Of a stretch of DNA of 64,000 nucleotides, positions 41,703 through 51,475 are shown piece by piece. Where the stretch lies: the NCBI GenBank assembly GCA_028279515.1, contig JANQNQ010000005.1, positions 186,001-250,000 of the forward strand. Direction: 5' to 3'. Under the pieces are notes generated by a model. It saw only the letters and a program-made list of their open reading frames with translations, was not told the DNA's origin and ran no database searches. The translations under genes and the position numbers were made by a program. Positions within the stretch are counted from its first letter, which is position 1; the number at the start of each line of letters is the position of its first letter. Source of the stretch: Flavobacteriaceae bacterium. GTDB lineage: Bacteria > Bacteroidota > Bacteroidia > Flavobacteriales > Flavobacteriaceae.

Positions 41703-42551
41703 TTAATCCAGCGTAAACCTGTACAAATTCCTACCCGTAGTATGATCTTTTTCATCGGTGATGAGCAGGGTGTTTTCGGTTTCGAAGCAAACAGCTTCTT
41801 TTTGAGAAAAGTGTTCAAGAGGTAATTGCATGATATTCCCTCTTAAAAAATCATCACCTTGATAACCACTGAGTATCCAAACTGAGTCGTGCGTTAATAA
41901 GACGACCTGTTTTCTACTAGGGCTAATGGCCGCTGAGGTTACCTGACAGCGGTTCGATTTCGTGCAGACTGGATAGCTTCCGAGGCGGGTGGCTTTGTGA
42001 TGCCCAGCTTCCGCAGGAATGCGATAGCAAAAGGTGGTGCCATCAAATTTTGTACTACGGTTTCTAGTAAAGAGATAAAGGTTTCCGCTTGCGTAAAAAA
42101 AGGCTTCCACATCGTAAAAGCGTTTACTTTTTTTAGGCGGAAAGTCTTTCTGCTCAGGAAAGTAAAAGGTAATCTTTTCGGCAGTGGTACTAGCGGTCGA
42201 TATGCCTTCTGGCTGAAACACTTTATATATGGTCAGATCTTTACGATCGTTGCCATTGTTTCCAAAATCACCAATGTAGAGATTGCCTTCATCATCTTTG
42301 GTGAGGTCTTCCCAATCCGTATTCTTAGCATTTTCAATCCAAAGCTGTCGTATTTCTTTTCCTTGATTGTTGAGCCCTATCAGTACAGGTTCATTGCCCG
42401 AATCATTGATCGACCAAATAATGGAACCTGAAATGACCTCGACTCCCGAGCTTTCTTTCAACGACTTGGGAAGTTTAGCAACATACTCCAACTGTCCGTA
42501 ATTGGTGCATCCTACAAATAGCAACGAAAGAAGTAGAACAAAAGATCTCAT
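41703..42551 (-). CDS. Lipoprotein with beta-propeller-like fold
   Basis: A 282-residue lipoprotein; the ATG at 42551 gives MRSFVLLLSLLFVGC with lipobox FVGC (Cys15), while the frame is open to 42584. The body has repeated blades with Ser/Trp/Asp turns (SSGVEVISGSIIWSINDSG, WEDLTKDDEGNLYIGDFGNN, DVEAFFYASGNLYLFTRNR, VTSAAISPSRKQVVLLTHDS, EAVCFETENTLLITDEKDHT), as in six-bladed propellers. No catalytic residues are evident. It follows the SRPBCC/GyrI-like gene by 51 bases on the same strand. Confidence 0.7.
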   Translation of the reverse strand: MRSFVLLLSLLFVGCTNYGQLEYVAKLPKSLKESSGVEVISGSIIWSINDSGNEPVLIGLNNQGKEIRQLWIENAKNTDWEDLTKDDEGNLYIGDFGNNGNDRKDLTIYKVFQPEGISTASTTAEKITFYFPEQKDFPPKKSKRFYDVEAFFYASGNLYLFTRNRSTKFDGTTFCYRIPAEAGHHKATRLGSYPVCTKSNRCQVTSAAISPSRKQVVLLTHDSVWILSGYQGDDFLRGNIMQLPLEHFSQKEAVCFETENTLLITDEKDHTTGRNLYRFTLD

Positions 42552-42602
42552 ATTCAAAAATAAGAAGACGACTATGCTTTTCAAAGTAGAATGTTTGCAA
42601 AC

Positions 42603-43493
42603 TTACTTGAGAGGTAAGTAGATCTCAGCCTTCCATTCGAGTTCATCGCCACCAAAATTCGGATTGCTGTAAAAGACCTCAAAAGGTAAACTCACCTCTT
42701 TTCCTAATTTCTTGGCTTGATCTTCTAAAGCATACCATGCACGGTCTGAAGTGATGTAGTTTCCGTTGTAAATGGCCTTCAATGCTTTTTGCTCGGGCAG
42801 TGCTTTGTACTTGATAAACGGGTGTTTGGGCAGTGAATCTGTTTTTATCAGAGGAAAGCAAAAATTATAATAAATACTATCCGTTTGTTGATCCCAATGA
42901 GTTACTTCTACAATGGGCTGTCCTTTGAGTTCAACATTCGAGTTTACCAGAAAAGAACTTAGCATGGTGTAGTTCCTCATCATTCCGCGGGCCTTCTCAA
43001 TTTGCAATCCTTTGAGCGAAATATAGGCACAATACGAAGCAGGGATCGTGCTTTCTCCCATAAGTGTCACTTTGAACTTTTTGATGTGCTCGTTGAGTTT
43101 TTCTGTAAAGTCTAAGAGTGTCTTTTTAGTACGTTTTTCAAAATCAGTTTCAGAGAAAGGCATGGTTAGCCGATTTTGAAAGCTGTTGTTAACATCAGTA
43201 ACGTATACTTTGACCTGAGAGGTCGAATCGGTCAGCGTCTTTATCTGCCATTCATAAGTATGGGTGCTATCAGAAAATGACAACCGTTGCGACAAGTTTT
43301 TCAGATCGCGTTGTTGCAGGTCTTGTGAATTTTCAAGGCCTTTGCTCCAAGTTTTGATCACTTGATTAATAGTGCCGGGAAAAGTATTCGCCTTAATAGA
43401 AACTGTGTAATCATGAGGTTTCAAAAACAAATACCAGATAGAGAGCCCTAAGACTGCTGTGATCAATACAAGTACGACTTTTCTTTTTCCCAT
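42603..43493 (-). CDS. Membrane-anchored GyrI-like effector-binding protein
   Basis: A 296-residue protein with one N-terminal transmembrane helix (VVLVLITAVLGLSIWYLFL) and a C-terminal region (about 140-296) that resembles GyrI-like/SOUL small-molecule-binding domains (PIVEVTHWDQQTDSIYYNF; KAIYNGNYITSDRAWYALED; LPFEVFYSNPNFGGDE). The middle could be an SRPBCC-type fold. Such proteins bind hydrophobic or cationic ligands; no enzyme motif is seen. It lies 15 bases after the haloperoxidase-like gene, on the same strand, so they may be co-transcribed. Confidence 0.65.
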   Translation of the reverse strand: MGKRKVVLVLITAVLGLSIWYLFLKPHDYTVSIKANTFPGTINQVIKTWSKGLENSQDLQQRDLKNLSQRLSFSDSTHTYEWQIKTLTDSTSQVKVYVTDVNNSFQNRLTMPFSETDFEKRTKKTLLDFTEKLNEHIKKFKVTLMGESTIPASYCAYISLKGLQIEKARGMMRNYTMLSSFLVNSNVELKGQPIVEVTHWDQQTDSIYYNFCFPLIKTDSLPKHPFIKYKALPEQKALKAIYNGNYITSDRAWYALEDQAKKLGKEVSLPFEVFYSNPNFGGDELEWKAEIYLPLK

Positions 43494-43508
43494 CGCTAGC
43501 AGCTGGTA

Positions 43509-44849
43509 TTATTGGTTGACCGTCATGTTTAGGTTGTCAACGACAAACTTTCCGAGGTCACGTCCTTGTTTTACACCTACCTCTACCGCTGCTCTGTAGT
43601 GGATTCCACCGTACATTCGGCTAATGGCGGCTTCATCGGCTGCATGCTTAAATGACTTGAAGGTTCTGATGGGCAAACCATACGGAACTTCGGTGTCGTC
43701 TTCAAACATAAAGTCATCACCAAAAATGCTAGTTAGTGCTACTGATGCCGCGCCCGAAACTACCGAATGACCACTTACGTACTCTGGAAATGGAGGCGTT
43801 TGTAAAATGGGTTTCCAACTGTCATCAAAGTGTTCGTTGATCAAGGTCTCTGGTCGAATCAGATTGCTTCGATATTTCTCATCCCAACAACTGATAAAAG
43901 CATCAGCAATGGCCATGGAGGTTTTGGTATATGCATATAATGTTTTGGCAAAATCTGAGTCAACCTTTTTACTTGCAATCTTTGTGATGCCAATCCAATG
44001 CGCTCCTGGCGTGATTTTCTTTGTGGCAAACATAAGATGACCACGAGTCACAGAAACGTACGGATTGCAATCCCAGAATTGAGCGATCTCGATCTCTTCG
44101 GAAGTGTCACCCTTCTCAGTGATATCTAAGCTAATGTCATAGACCTCTCTTACTTCCTTGTAGAAATCAGAACCTTCTTCCATTGAAAAAGGAGGCGGAG
44201 GAACTGGTTTAAACTGGGCTGGGTCGTTAATTACAAAAGGTCGGATCTTGTTCCAGTGAGGCTCGATGCCGTCCATATATGAAGGCGGCGTCGGTTGCCA
44301 GCGCGAAGGATCGTCAGTATTTACGGTGAATTTCGGCATGGTACGCGTTTGATCATAGTTGTCTTGCTTCATCCAAGCCGTAATGTGATCGGCTACTTGT
44401 AGGCCATAGGTTTTTGATGCTTCAAATTCTTTTGAGTTTTTGTCTTTCCATAGGGTGTACAAACTATCACTATACGCGGTCATTTTTTCTTCAGAAAAGA
44501 TTAAGCGCTTGCTCATATCCATATGGGCAATCAAGGCCGCCAACTCAAAATTGACAGGTGCTGAAGCATCAGGAACCGGAATAGCAGTGAGTCCGGTTGC
44601 CTGCCCAGCTAAAGAGTTGTAACCATCATTTTGCTGTGCAATGATCTCATAGGCTGCAATGTTTGGGTAAGCAAAGACACGGCTTGCCACAGGCGGCGAA
44701 AAAATATCATGTACCATGATCTCGGTCACTTTGTCAACCGCACCATGAAGGTCGTCAGGATTCATCACAATTGGCTCCTCTTTTTGACAGGAAAAAGCCG
44801 TCAATGCGATGAGCGCCATGAGTTGGTATGTTATTTTTTTGGTAGTCAT
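43509..44849 (-). CDS. Vanadium-dependent haloperoxidase-like lipoprotein (PAP2 superfamily)
   Basis: A 446-residue lipoprotein with lipobox AFSC (Cys21). The vanadate/phosphate-binding triad of the PAP2/haloperoxidase superfamily is complete: Lys325 with Arg332-Pro333 (KYRSNLIRP), Ser359-Gly360-His361 (YVSGHS) and Ser410-Arg411 with His417 (SRMYGGIH). The spacing matches bacterial vanadium haloperoxidases more than lipid phosphatases. The enzyme would halogenate organic compounds or simply remove phosphate; sequence alone cannot decide. It follows three FG-GAP/UnbV lipoprotein genes, an association I recall in other marine Bacteroidota. Confidence 0.82.
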   Translation of the reverse strand: MTTKKITYQLMALIALTAFSCQKEEPIVMNPDDLHGAVDKVTEIMVHDIFSPPVASRVFAYPNIAAYEIIAQQNDGYNSLAGQATGLTAIPVPDASAPVNFELAALIAHMDMSKRLIFSEEKMTAYSDSLYTLWKDKNSKEFEASKTYGLQVADHITAWMKQDNYDQTRTMPKFTVNTDDPSRWQPTPPSYMDGIEPHWNKIRPFVINDPAQFKPVPPPPFSMEEGSDFYKEVREVYDISLDITEKGDTSEEIEIAQFWDCNPYVSVTRGHLMFATKKITPGAHWIGITKIASKKVDSDFAKTLYAYTKTSMAIADAFISCWDEKYRSNLIRPETLINEHFDDSWKPILQTPPFPEYVSGHSVVSGAASVALTSIFGDDFMFEDDTEVPYGLPIRTFKSFKHAADEAAISRMYGGIHYRAAVEVGVKQGRDLGKFVVDNLNMTVNQ

Positions 44850-44859
44850 TTCTGTTGTT

Positions 44860-47800
44860 TTATTCGGTTAGTTTGTAAACTTCGGTTGTATCATTGTTAA
44901 AGGTCACTAGGATGTAGGGTTGCTGGTCAAGTGAGATCATCTGTAGGTCTCTCACAGACTTTTGAGTAAGGTCCATCCCGAGTTCGTTTCCTAAGATAAC
45001 AGTATTTTCATCTTGTATAAGTGCCCCGGAAAAGGAATCCAATCTACCATGAAATGGTTTCACACCAAAATAGTTTCCGGCAGAAAGAACCTCTTGGGTT
45101 CCATCATCATTAAAATCGTACGCCAAAAAGGCCATAATAGGAGCCACTTGCAGGGCTGTTGAAAAAGGGACAAATGAAAACTTTCCTCCTTCATTTTTTA
45201 GATAGCCCGATGCCAAGGTCTGTAGCTCAAGCAAGGTTGCTTTTTGAAGTTGGTTCTTATCAAATACCTCTTCTATGGTCTTGCCAGCAAAATCCTTGTA
45301 CTTGGTGAATTTCTTTTTTAACGAGATCATTTGCCCAGATAATGCATCTAATCCTGAAAGCGGATAGTATTTTCCTTCTTTGGCCGTGGCAAGCACAGTT
45401 TCTGTTCGGCCGTCTTCGTCAAGATCTCCATAATACATTTTGGTCGGAAACTTTTCAGAAGCGGTGAATTTGGTATTCAAGCCCCAATTGCCCAACAGGT
45501 AATCGATATCTCCGTCTTTGTCAATGTCAAAAGGCTGAATCGCCTGCCAAAGCCCATTGCTGTTTTGGATGCCCACATCCACCTTTTTGAGAGCACCGTT
45601 CTCATTTTTAAAGAAAGTGGGCTGCATCCATTCGCCCACTATGATAAGGTCTTCTTTTCCGTCGTTGTCAAAGTCGCTCCAAACCGCGTCTGTGACCATG
45701 CCAACGGTTTGCAATGGTTCATTTTCGAGTACCCTGAATTGACCATTGTTGTTTTGAAGCAAGTACGAATGCGGAATTTTTCCGAAGTCATTAGAAACCG
45801 CATGACTACCCACGAAGAGATCTAGGTCGCCATCACCATCGATGTCATTTGGTAGGATAACGGAAGCATTTTCAAAGGAATCCGGAAGCGATTCTCTTTC
45901 GAATACGCTATCTTTTTGCACATAGTAACTGTCGAGCAAAGGCTTCATTTGATTGTAAAAATCGGCGCCGCCAGAGCCTATAAAAAGGTCATTTCGCTGA
46001 TCACCGTTTAGATCGGCAATCACCGCAACAACGTCCTCTTTGATTGAGTCCTTCGCAAATGCCGAAACTCTATGAGCCACATAGCTGCTATCGGTTTGCA
46101 CAAAGACTTTTGATGCCGTGTATTTGGATCCGCCGAAAAACAGATCTTCTTTTCCATCATTGTTGAGGTCGCCATAGGCAACGGCAGGACCGCGATCCGA
46201 TATCTTATACGGAATCAACTTTTGACGATTGAAGTCGATATAGCGATCTTCGACATGCGTAAAGTCAATGCCTAAATTATCTTCAACCTTCGTAAACCAT
46301 GCTTTTCTTTTTGGGCGGAAACTTTCATAGTCAAAAGAAGCCGTATTCTCAGGCGCGAGCGTCATGGTTTGATTGGTTTGCACCTCTTTTAAAAGCTGAG
46401 ATGTGTTATTGGGCCAAACGATTCTGATCGAATCAATGATCGCTGTTTGGTCAAATCCGAAGTGAATCATAGGCTCAGAAGACGCCTGAAAACCTCTAAC
46501 GGTGTACAGTTCTTTGTATTGTAATTTTCCTTGATGGTAGGCCAATACTTTGGTGCCAATGCCAAAGGTGTTTGGCGCTGGGCATGAAAATTTAAGCTTC
46601 AGGTAGGAGCGCTTTTCATTGGTTTTATTGATATACAATGCCGCTGGACTGTTGATGTTGGAAGTAATGAGGTCTAGGTCGCCGTCATTGTCCAGATCTG
46701 CCATGGCAGTAGCTCCGGTGATCAAAGTATCTTTGACGATCCAATCACCAGACCGATCTTCAAATCGAAGATGATCCCCACCTTTGAACACATAGTTATG
46801 CGTGGCTCCAGACGGCATCAACTCAAAGGCCTGTTTATCGACCAGTTTGGTGTTGTTGATCTTTTTCTTGATCTGCTCGTCAGAGACAAAATTGATAAAA
46901 TCGAGGTCGTTAGGTCGTTTTGGGATCCCGTTTGATACAAATAGGTCCTGCTTTCCGTCTTGATCGTAATCAGCAAACAATCCGCTCCAACTCCAGTCTG
47001 TGGCTGCAATACCACTCATAAGAGCAGTTTCGATATAGGTGCCTCCAGGCTGATTCACATGTAACATGTTTCGTGTAAATTGGTAGTGATACCCATATCG
47101 CTCGGTACGCAGTTTTTGGGTTTGTACATTGTCATCTCCTTCTGAAGATTTGAGTACTTTTTCATCTTCAGGAAGCATGTCTAACGACAAGATATCGGGC
47201 CAACCATCGTGGTTGACATCGGCCACATCATTCCCCATTGAAAAGCGGGTGGTGTGTCCAAAATATTCTTTTAAACTTTCGGTGAAAGTACCATCGCCGT
47301 TGTTTAGGTAGTAATAATCATCTTCATGAAAATCGTTTCCGACATAAATATCCGGAAACCCGTCTTGATTGAAGTCGCTAATCGCAACACCCAATCCATA
47401 GCCGTTAATACCGCCATAGATACCCGCCTGCTCACTTACATCAGTAAACACATTGCCATCGTTACGCATAAGCTTATCTCCGGTCTCGTAACTACGTTTG
47501 TTTCGCAGCTTGGCATGCCCAAAAGATTCTTGCGTATGAACGGCGTGATTGAGAACATATAGATCCAGATCTCCGTCCTTGTCATAATCCAAAAAGGCTG
47601 CTGAAGAACTGTACGAATCAAAATCCAAGCGGTATTTTGCCGCACTTTCGGTAAAGGTATTGTCACCGTTATTGATGTATAGCTCGTTGAACCCATCAAA
47701 ACCATTGATGCCTACGACAGCGCAGACGTAGATGTCTAAAAATCCATCGCCGTTAACATCGCCCATAACAGCTCCCGTGTTCCATGAGCTGTTTCCGGTG

Positions 47801-48105
47801 ATGCCCGCTTTCTCAGAGATGTCCTCAAATTGAAGGTTGCCCTTGTTTATATAGAGTTTGTTTTTGACCTGATTTCCTGAGAAGAAAATATCGGCAAGAC
47901 CATCATTGTTGATATCTCCAATAGCCACGCCGCCTCCATTGTAAAAATAGAGATAGTCCAAAATGTTGAGGTCTTCGGTCTCAGTGATGGTATTGGTAAA
48001 GGCAATACCTGTTTCTTCGGGAGTCGGATTTTTGAATACCGCTCCTTCTTTCTTGCTACAACTTACCACAAGAGCCAATACTATGAACCAACACGATCTA
48101 TTCAT
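44860..48105 (-). CDS. FG-GAP/VCBS-repeat and UnbV/ASPIC lipoprotein (copy 3)
   Basis: A 1081-residue surface lipoprotein (lipobox VVSC, Cys16 from the start at 48105). The N-terminal half is a calcium-binding FG-GAP/VCBS propeller (IGDINNDGLADIFFSGN, DYDKDGDLDLYVLNH, VADVNHDGWPDILSLD and others), a central UnbV/ASPIC domain (FGIGTKVLAYHQGKLQYKEL; SIRIVWPNNTS), then a second set of FG-GAP blades. The start lies inside the end of the upstream paralogue: the sequence ATGAATAG holds both the ATG and that gene's TAG, so translation is coupled. The three copies at 44860, 48098 and 51462 are clear paralogues. They likely bind glycans or proteins at the cell surface. Confidence 0.85.
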   Translation of the reverse strand: MNRSCWFIVLALVVSCSKKEGAVFKNPTPEETGIAFTNTITETEDLNILDYLYFYNGGGVAIGDINNDGLADIFFSGNQVKNKLYINKGNLQFEDISEKAGITGNSSWNTGAVMGDVNGDGFLDIYVCAVVGINGFDGFNELYINNGDNTFTESAAKYRLDFDSYSSSAAFLDYDKDGDLDLYVLNHAVHTQESFGHAKLRNKRSYETGDKLMRNDGNVFTDVSEQAGIYGGINGYGLGVAISDFNQDGFPDIYVGNDFHEDDYYYLNNGDGTFTESLKEYFGHTTRFSMGNDVADVNHDGWPDILSLDMLPEDEKVLKSSEGDDNVQTQKLRTERYGYHYQFTRNMLHVNQPGGTYIETALMSGIAATDWSWSGLFADYDQDGKQDLFVSNGIPKRPNDLDFINFVSDEQIKKKINNTKLVDKQAFELMPSGATHNYVFKGGDHLRFEDRSGDWIVKDTLITGATAMADLDNDGDLDLITSNINSPAALYINKTNEKRSYLKLKFSCPAPNTFGIGTKVLAYHQGKLQYKELYTVRGFQASSEPMIHFGFDQTAIIDSIRIVWPNNTSQLLKEVQTNQTMTLAPENTASFDYESFRPKRKAWFTKVEDNLGIDFTHVEDRYIDFNRQKLIPYKISDRGPAVAYGDLNNDGKEDLFFGGSKYTASKVFVQTDSSYVAHRVSAFAKDSIKEDVVAVIADLNGDQRNDLFIGSGGADFYNQMKPLLDSYYVQKDSVFERESLPDSFENASVILPNDIDGDGDLDLFVGSHAVSNDFGKIPHSYLLQNNNGQFRVLENEPLQTVGMVTDAVWSDFDNDGKEDLIIVGEWMQPTFFKNENGALKKVDVGIQNSNGLWQAIQPFDIDKDGDIDYLLGNWGLNTKFTASEKFPTKMYYGDLDEDGRTETVLATAKEGKYYPLSGLDALSGQMISLKKKFTKYKDFAGKTIEEVFDKNQLQKATLLELQTLASGYLKNEGGKFSFVPFSTALQVAPIMAFLAYDFNDDGTQEVLSAGNYFGVKPFHGRLDSFSGALIQDENTVILGNELGMDLTQKSVRDLQMISLDQQPYILVTFNNDTTEVYKLTE

Positions 48106-51100
48106 TGATCTTAAAGATTTTTGGTTCGTCGTCATTGATGGCGGCAATGACAAAAGTATTGCCATGACGATCTTTGAACTGCTTCAGATGTTTGACCTCA
48201 TTTTTCACTAAAAATCCACTGGTCGTATGGTCAAGCCAAGTGAATCCAAGTTTACCGTCACCCAACAGCACATTCCCCAGGTCCGCATCGAGCCTTGAAT
48301 ATTGTGGTTTAAATTCGAAGTTGTTTCCGCCCATAATGATGTCTAAGTTTCCGTCGTTGTTGACATCGGCACAAGTAATTCCGCAAATACAGGACAATTG
48401 TGTGCGTACAGGAAGTTCTTTGATCGTAAACTTACCTCCGCCTTCGTTGATGGCAATTACAGAGGATGAAATGGTTGATTTTTTTAGGATCGAGTTCTCG
48501 AATACTTCCTTCGGAAATAATTCATCGATCGATTTGGTGGCGTATTCAGACGCCTTTAGGTTTTGTTTCTTTAAGGAGACCATTTGTGTGGTGAGTTCCT
48601 TTTTTTGATGCAGCGGAAGGTCTCTGCCGTCAAAGTGCTGTGTGACGATCTGTTCGATGGTTCCGTTGTTGTCAAAATCGTTGACCCACATTTTCATCGG
48701 ACGCTCCTGCGATGCTTTGTAATGCACGTTTTCGCCTTGATTGCCCAGAATAAGATCTTGATCTCCATCACCATCTAAGTCAGCCGCTTCGACGGTGTTC
48801 CACATACCATGCAAACTGTCGAGGGCTGTGTTGTATTTGCTCAACCTTCGCCCCGAATTCTTGAAAATTCGAGGGCTACCCCATTCTGAGGTGGTTACAA
48901 GATCTTTTTTGCCATCGCCGTCCATGTCAGCCCAAATGGCATGCGTCATCATCCCAGCATCTTTGGTATGGTACGCTATTTTCTCGGTGGCATCGTTGAA
49001 GGTGCCGTCGCCGTTGTTTTCTAAAAAGAGGTGGTCTGGATCTACGCCATAGGTGCCAACAACACTACGAGACCCTACAAAAACATCGACATCACCATCG
49101 CCATCAAAATCTTGCGGAGCGATGACAGAAATATTGGTAAAAGCCGAAGGAATCGTGCCTTGTGCTTTCGAGAACTGACCTTCTCCATTGTTCAGGTATA
49201 GCCTTACTTTATAGGTTTTTTCCTGTCCAACCTCGTTGCCGCCAGAACCGACCATCAAGTCTTGGTCTCCATCACCATCGGCATCAAAGAAGGCGGCGGC
49301 CGTATCTTCGAAACCTTTGTCTTCAGTGAAGATTGTGTTTCCTACAGGTGCAATGTTTCCATACGACTTATGCGTGTAGAGAACACCAGGTTGCCCTTTT
49401 GCACCACCGATAAATAGATCTTCATTACCATCTTGATCAAAATCACCAACGGCCAGTGCAGGACCTTCTTGCGAGAGTTTTTTATAGATAAGACCCTCGT
49501 AGTCAAAATCGTTATAGGCATTCTCTTTATGAGCGTCTACTTTTGTTGCGACTTCTTGCAAGTAGGTCTTTTTTTCTTTTTTCTTCGGAAGCGTGTAGCG
49601 TTCTGTTGCGGCTGTTTGCTCTAGTGTTAGCATTTGATTCGCCTTAATGTCAGTAAGCTTCTGCGTGGCGTCATTGGGCCATATCACGCGAATGGAATCG
49701 ATGTTTTTTGATTGTCCAAGGCCTATGGTCATGACATGATCCATCGACGATTGAAACCCTCTAGACGGGATCAATTCTTGAAACACGATGTTGTCATCGT
49801 AATACATCTTGATCGAGGTGCCGATGGCAAACTTGTTGTTTCCGATACCTTTGAACTTTAGTTTGATATAGTTGTGGTCGGTGAGTTGATCGGCATTGTT
49901 TTGATAGACAAATGCCTCCATGTTCACATTGTTGATAACCATATCAAGATCCCCGTCGTTGTCAAGATCCCCATAAGCAGCACCGTTAGAAAGACTTGGA
50001 ATCTCAAGTCCCCAATCTTTTGAAGCATTGCTAAAAGTAATATCACGATTGTTTTTAAAAGCGTAATTGGATTGCGGTGCTACCGGCATCTTTGCAATGA
50101 TTGAATCGATGGCTTCCTTTTTACCAGTCAAGGCCATATTCTGAATGATCTCATTGGCAAAGAAGTCGACAAAGTCAAGATCGGTAAGATCGTGATTGAC
50201 ACCGTTGGTCACATAGATGTCTCTAAACCCGTCATTGTCCATGTCGAAGAGGAGTCCGGCCCAGCTCCAATCGGTCGCCGAAACGCCACTGTAATAGGCC
50301 ACTTCAGAGAAGGTGCCGTTGCCGTTGTTCAATTGTAATGTATTCTGAATGTACTGCTGAAAGAAGTCCTTGCTTTGCTTCAGCTTAAAGATGTTGTATC
50401 CTTCAAACTCCATGACCGATTTAACGCGCTGATCAGGTTCGGGAAGCATATCGGTGATAAAGATGTCAGCGTTTCCGTCGTTATTGATATCGGCCATATC
50501 GACGCCCATAGCTGATAGGCATAGGTGCGACGTCCAATTTTTGATGTCTTCTTTGAAGGTGCCATCTTGGTTGTTGAGGTACAGGTAATCACGCTCATAA
50601 AAGTCATTCGACACATAAATATCTGGATACAGATCTCCGTTAATGTCACTGATCATGACACCCAGTCCGAAACCAATTAGGCTACCATAGATGCCTGCTT
50701 CTTCACTAACATCAACAAACGTGTTGCCATCGTTGCGTAGCAACATATCACCAACGCCTCTAAAGATCTCTGGTACATTTTCCCAATCTTGTGCTCTAAT
50801 CTCGCGTTGGTCAGCATACCCCAAACTGCTCACTGGAATGTTGCTATTATTTAAGATATAGGCATCGAGATCTCCGTCTTTGTCATAATCAAAGAAAGTG
50901 GCGTGTGTTGAAAATCCGGTTTTCGCCAAGTTATATTCTTCAGCTTTCTCAGAAAAGGTGAGGTCACCGTTGTTGATATAGAGATCGTTGTCGTGATTGT
51001 TACCTTCCATATTACCGGCATTGCTGACATAGATATCCAACAGACCATCCTGATTGATATCTACCATGTTGACGCCTGTAGACCATGGTTTGTTGCCTTC

Positions 51101-51475
51101 AATACCAGCCGATTTTGAAATATCTTCAAAAACGAAATCTCCCTTATTCAAATACAATTTGTTGGGTTCCATATTGCCGGTTAGGTAAATATCGGCCAAA
51201 CCATCGTTGTTGATATCACCAATGGCAACACCCCCACCGTTGTAGAAATTACGGTATTTAAAGATGTTGAAATCCTTCTGGTTTTCGACCTTGTTAATGA
51301 AATCAATTCCTGTTCTCTCTGAAGGTAACAAAGAGAATAAGGCTGTTTCATCTGGCGAGATAGGCTCTTCAGTTTGTTTTTCTTTGTCCTTACACGATGA
51401 AACCAAGAAAGTCAATAAGATAATAGAGACGATCTTGATGAAATAAGGCTTGGTATGGTAGTTATTGTATATCAT
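48098..51475 (-). CDS. FG-GAP/VCBS-repeat and UnbV/ASPIC lipoprotein (copy 2)
   Basis: A 1125-residue lipoprotein with lipobox VSSC (Cys28). The repeat plan is the same as in its neighbours: FG-GAP blades with DxDxDG-type calcium loops (IGDINNDGLADIYLTGN, DINQDGLLDIYVSNAG, DYDKDGDLDAYILNN), then the UnbV/ASPIC domain (FAIGTSIKMYYDDNIVFQEL; SIRVIWPNDAT), then more blades (FDGDGDVDVFVGSR, DLDGDGDQDLILGNQ). Its start overlaps the end of the upstream copy by 14 bases, and its own end overlaps the next start by eight. No enzyme motif is present. Confidence 0.85.
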   Translation of the reverse strand: MIYNNYHTKPYFIKIVSIILLTFLVSSCKDKEKQTEEPISPDETALFSLLPSERTGIDFINKVENQKDFNIFKYRNFYNGGGVAIGDINNDGLADIYLTGNMEPNKLYLNKGDFVFEDISKSAGIEGNKPWSTGVNMVDINQDGLLDIYVSNAGNMEGNNHDNDLYINNGDLTFSEKAEEYNLAKTGFSTHATFFDYDKDGDLDAYILNNSNIPVSSLGYADQREIRAQDWENVPEIFRGVGDMLLRNDGNTFVDVSEEAGIYGSLIGFGLGVMISDINGDLYPDIYVSNDFYERDYLYLNNQDGTFKEDIKNWTSHLCLSAMGVDMADINNDGNADIFITDMLPEPDQRVKSVMEFEGYNIFKLKQSKDFFQQYIQNTLQLNNGNGTFSEVAYYSGVSATDWSWAGLLFDMDNDGFRDIYVTNGVNHDLTDLDFVDFFANEIIQNMALTGKKEAIDSIIAKMPVAPQSNYAFKNNRDITFSNASKDWGLEIPSLSNGAAYGDLDNDGDLDMVINNVNMEAFVYQNNADQLTDHNYIKLKFKGIGNNKFAIGTSIKMYYDDNIVFQELIPSRGFQSSMDHVMTIGLGQSKNIDSIRVIWPNDATQKLTDIKANQMLTLEQTAATERYTLPKKKEKKTYLQEVATKVDAHKENAYNDFDYEGLIYKKLSQEGPALAVGDFDQDGNEDLFIGGAKGQPGVLYTHKSYGNIAPVGNTIFTEDKGFEDTAAAFFDADGDGDQDLMVGSGGNEVGQEKTYKVRLYLNNGEGQFSKAQGTIPSAFTNISVIAPQDFDGDGDVDVFVGSRSVVGTYGVDPDHLFLENNGDGTFNDATEKIAYHTKDAGMMTHAIWADMDGDGKKDLVTTSEWGSPRIFKNSGRRLSKYNTALDSLHGMWNTVEAADLDGDGDQDLILGNQGENVHYKASQERPMKMWVNDFDNNGTIEQIVTQHFDGRDLPLHQKKELTTQMVSLKKQNLKASEYATKSIDELFPKEVFENSILKKSTISSSVIAINEGGGKFTIKELPVRTQLSCICGITCADVNNDGNLDIIMGGNNFEFKPQYSRLDADLGNVLLGDGKLGFTWLDHTTSGFLVKNEVKHLKQFKDRHGNTFVIAAINDDEPKIFKINE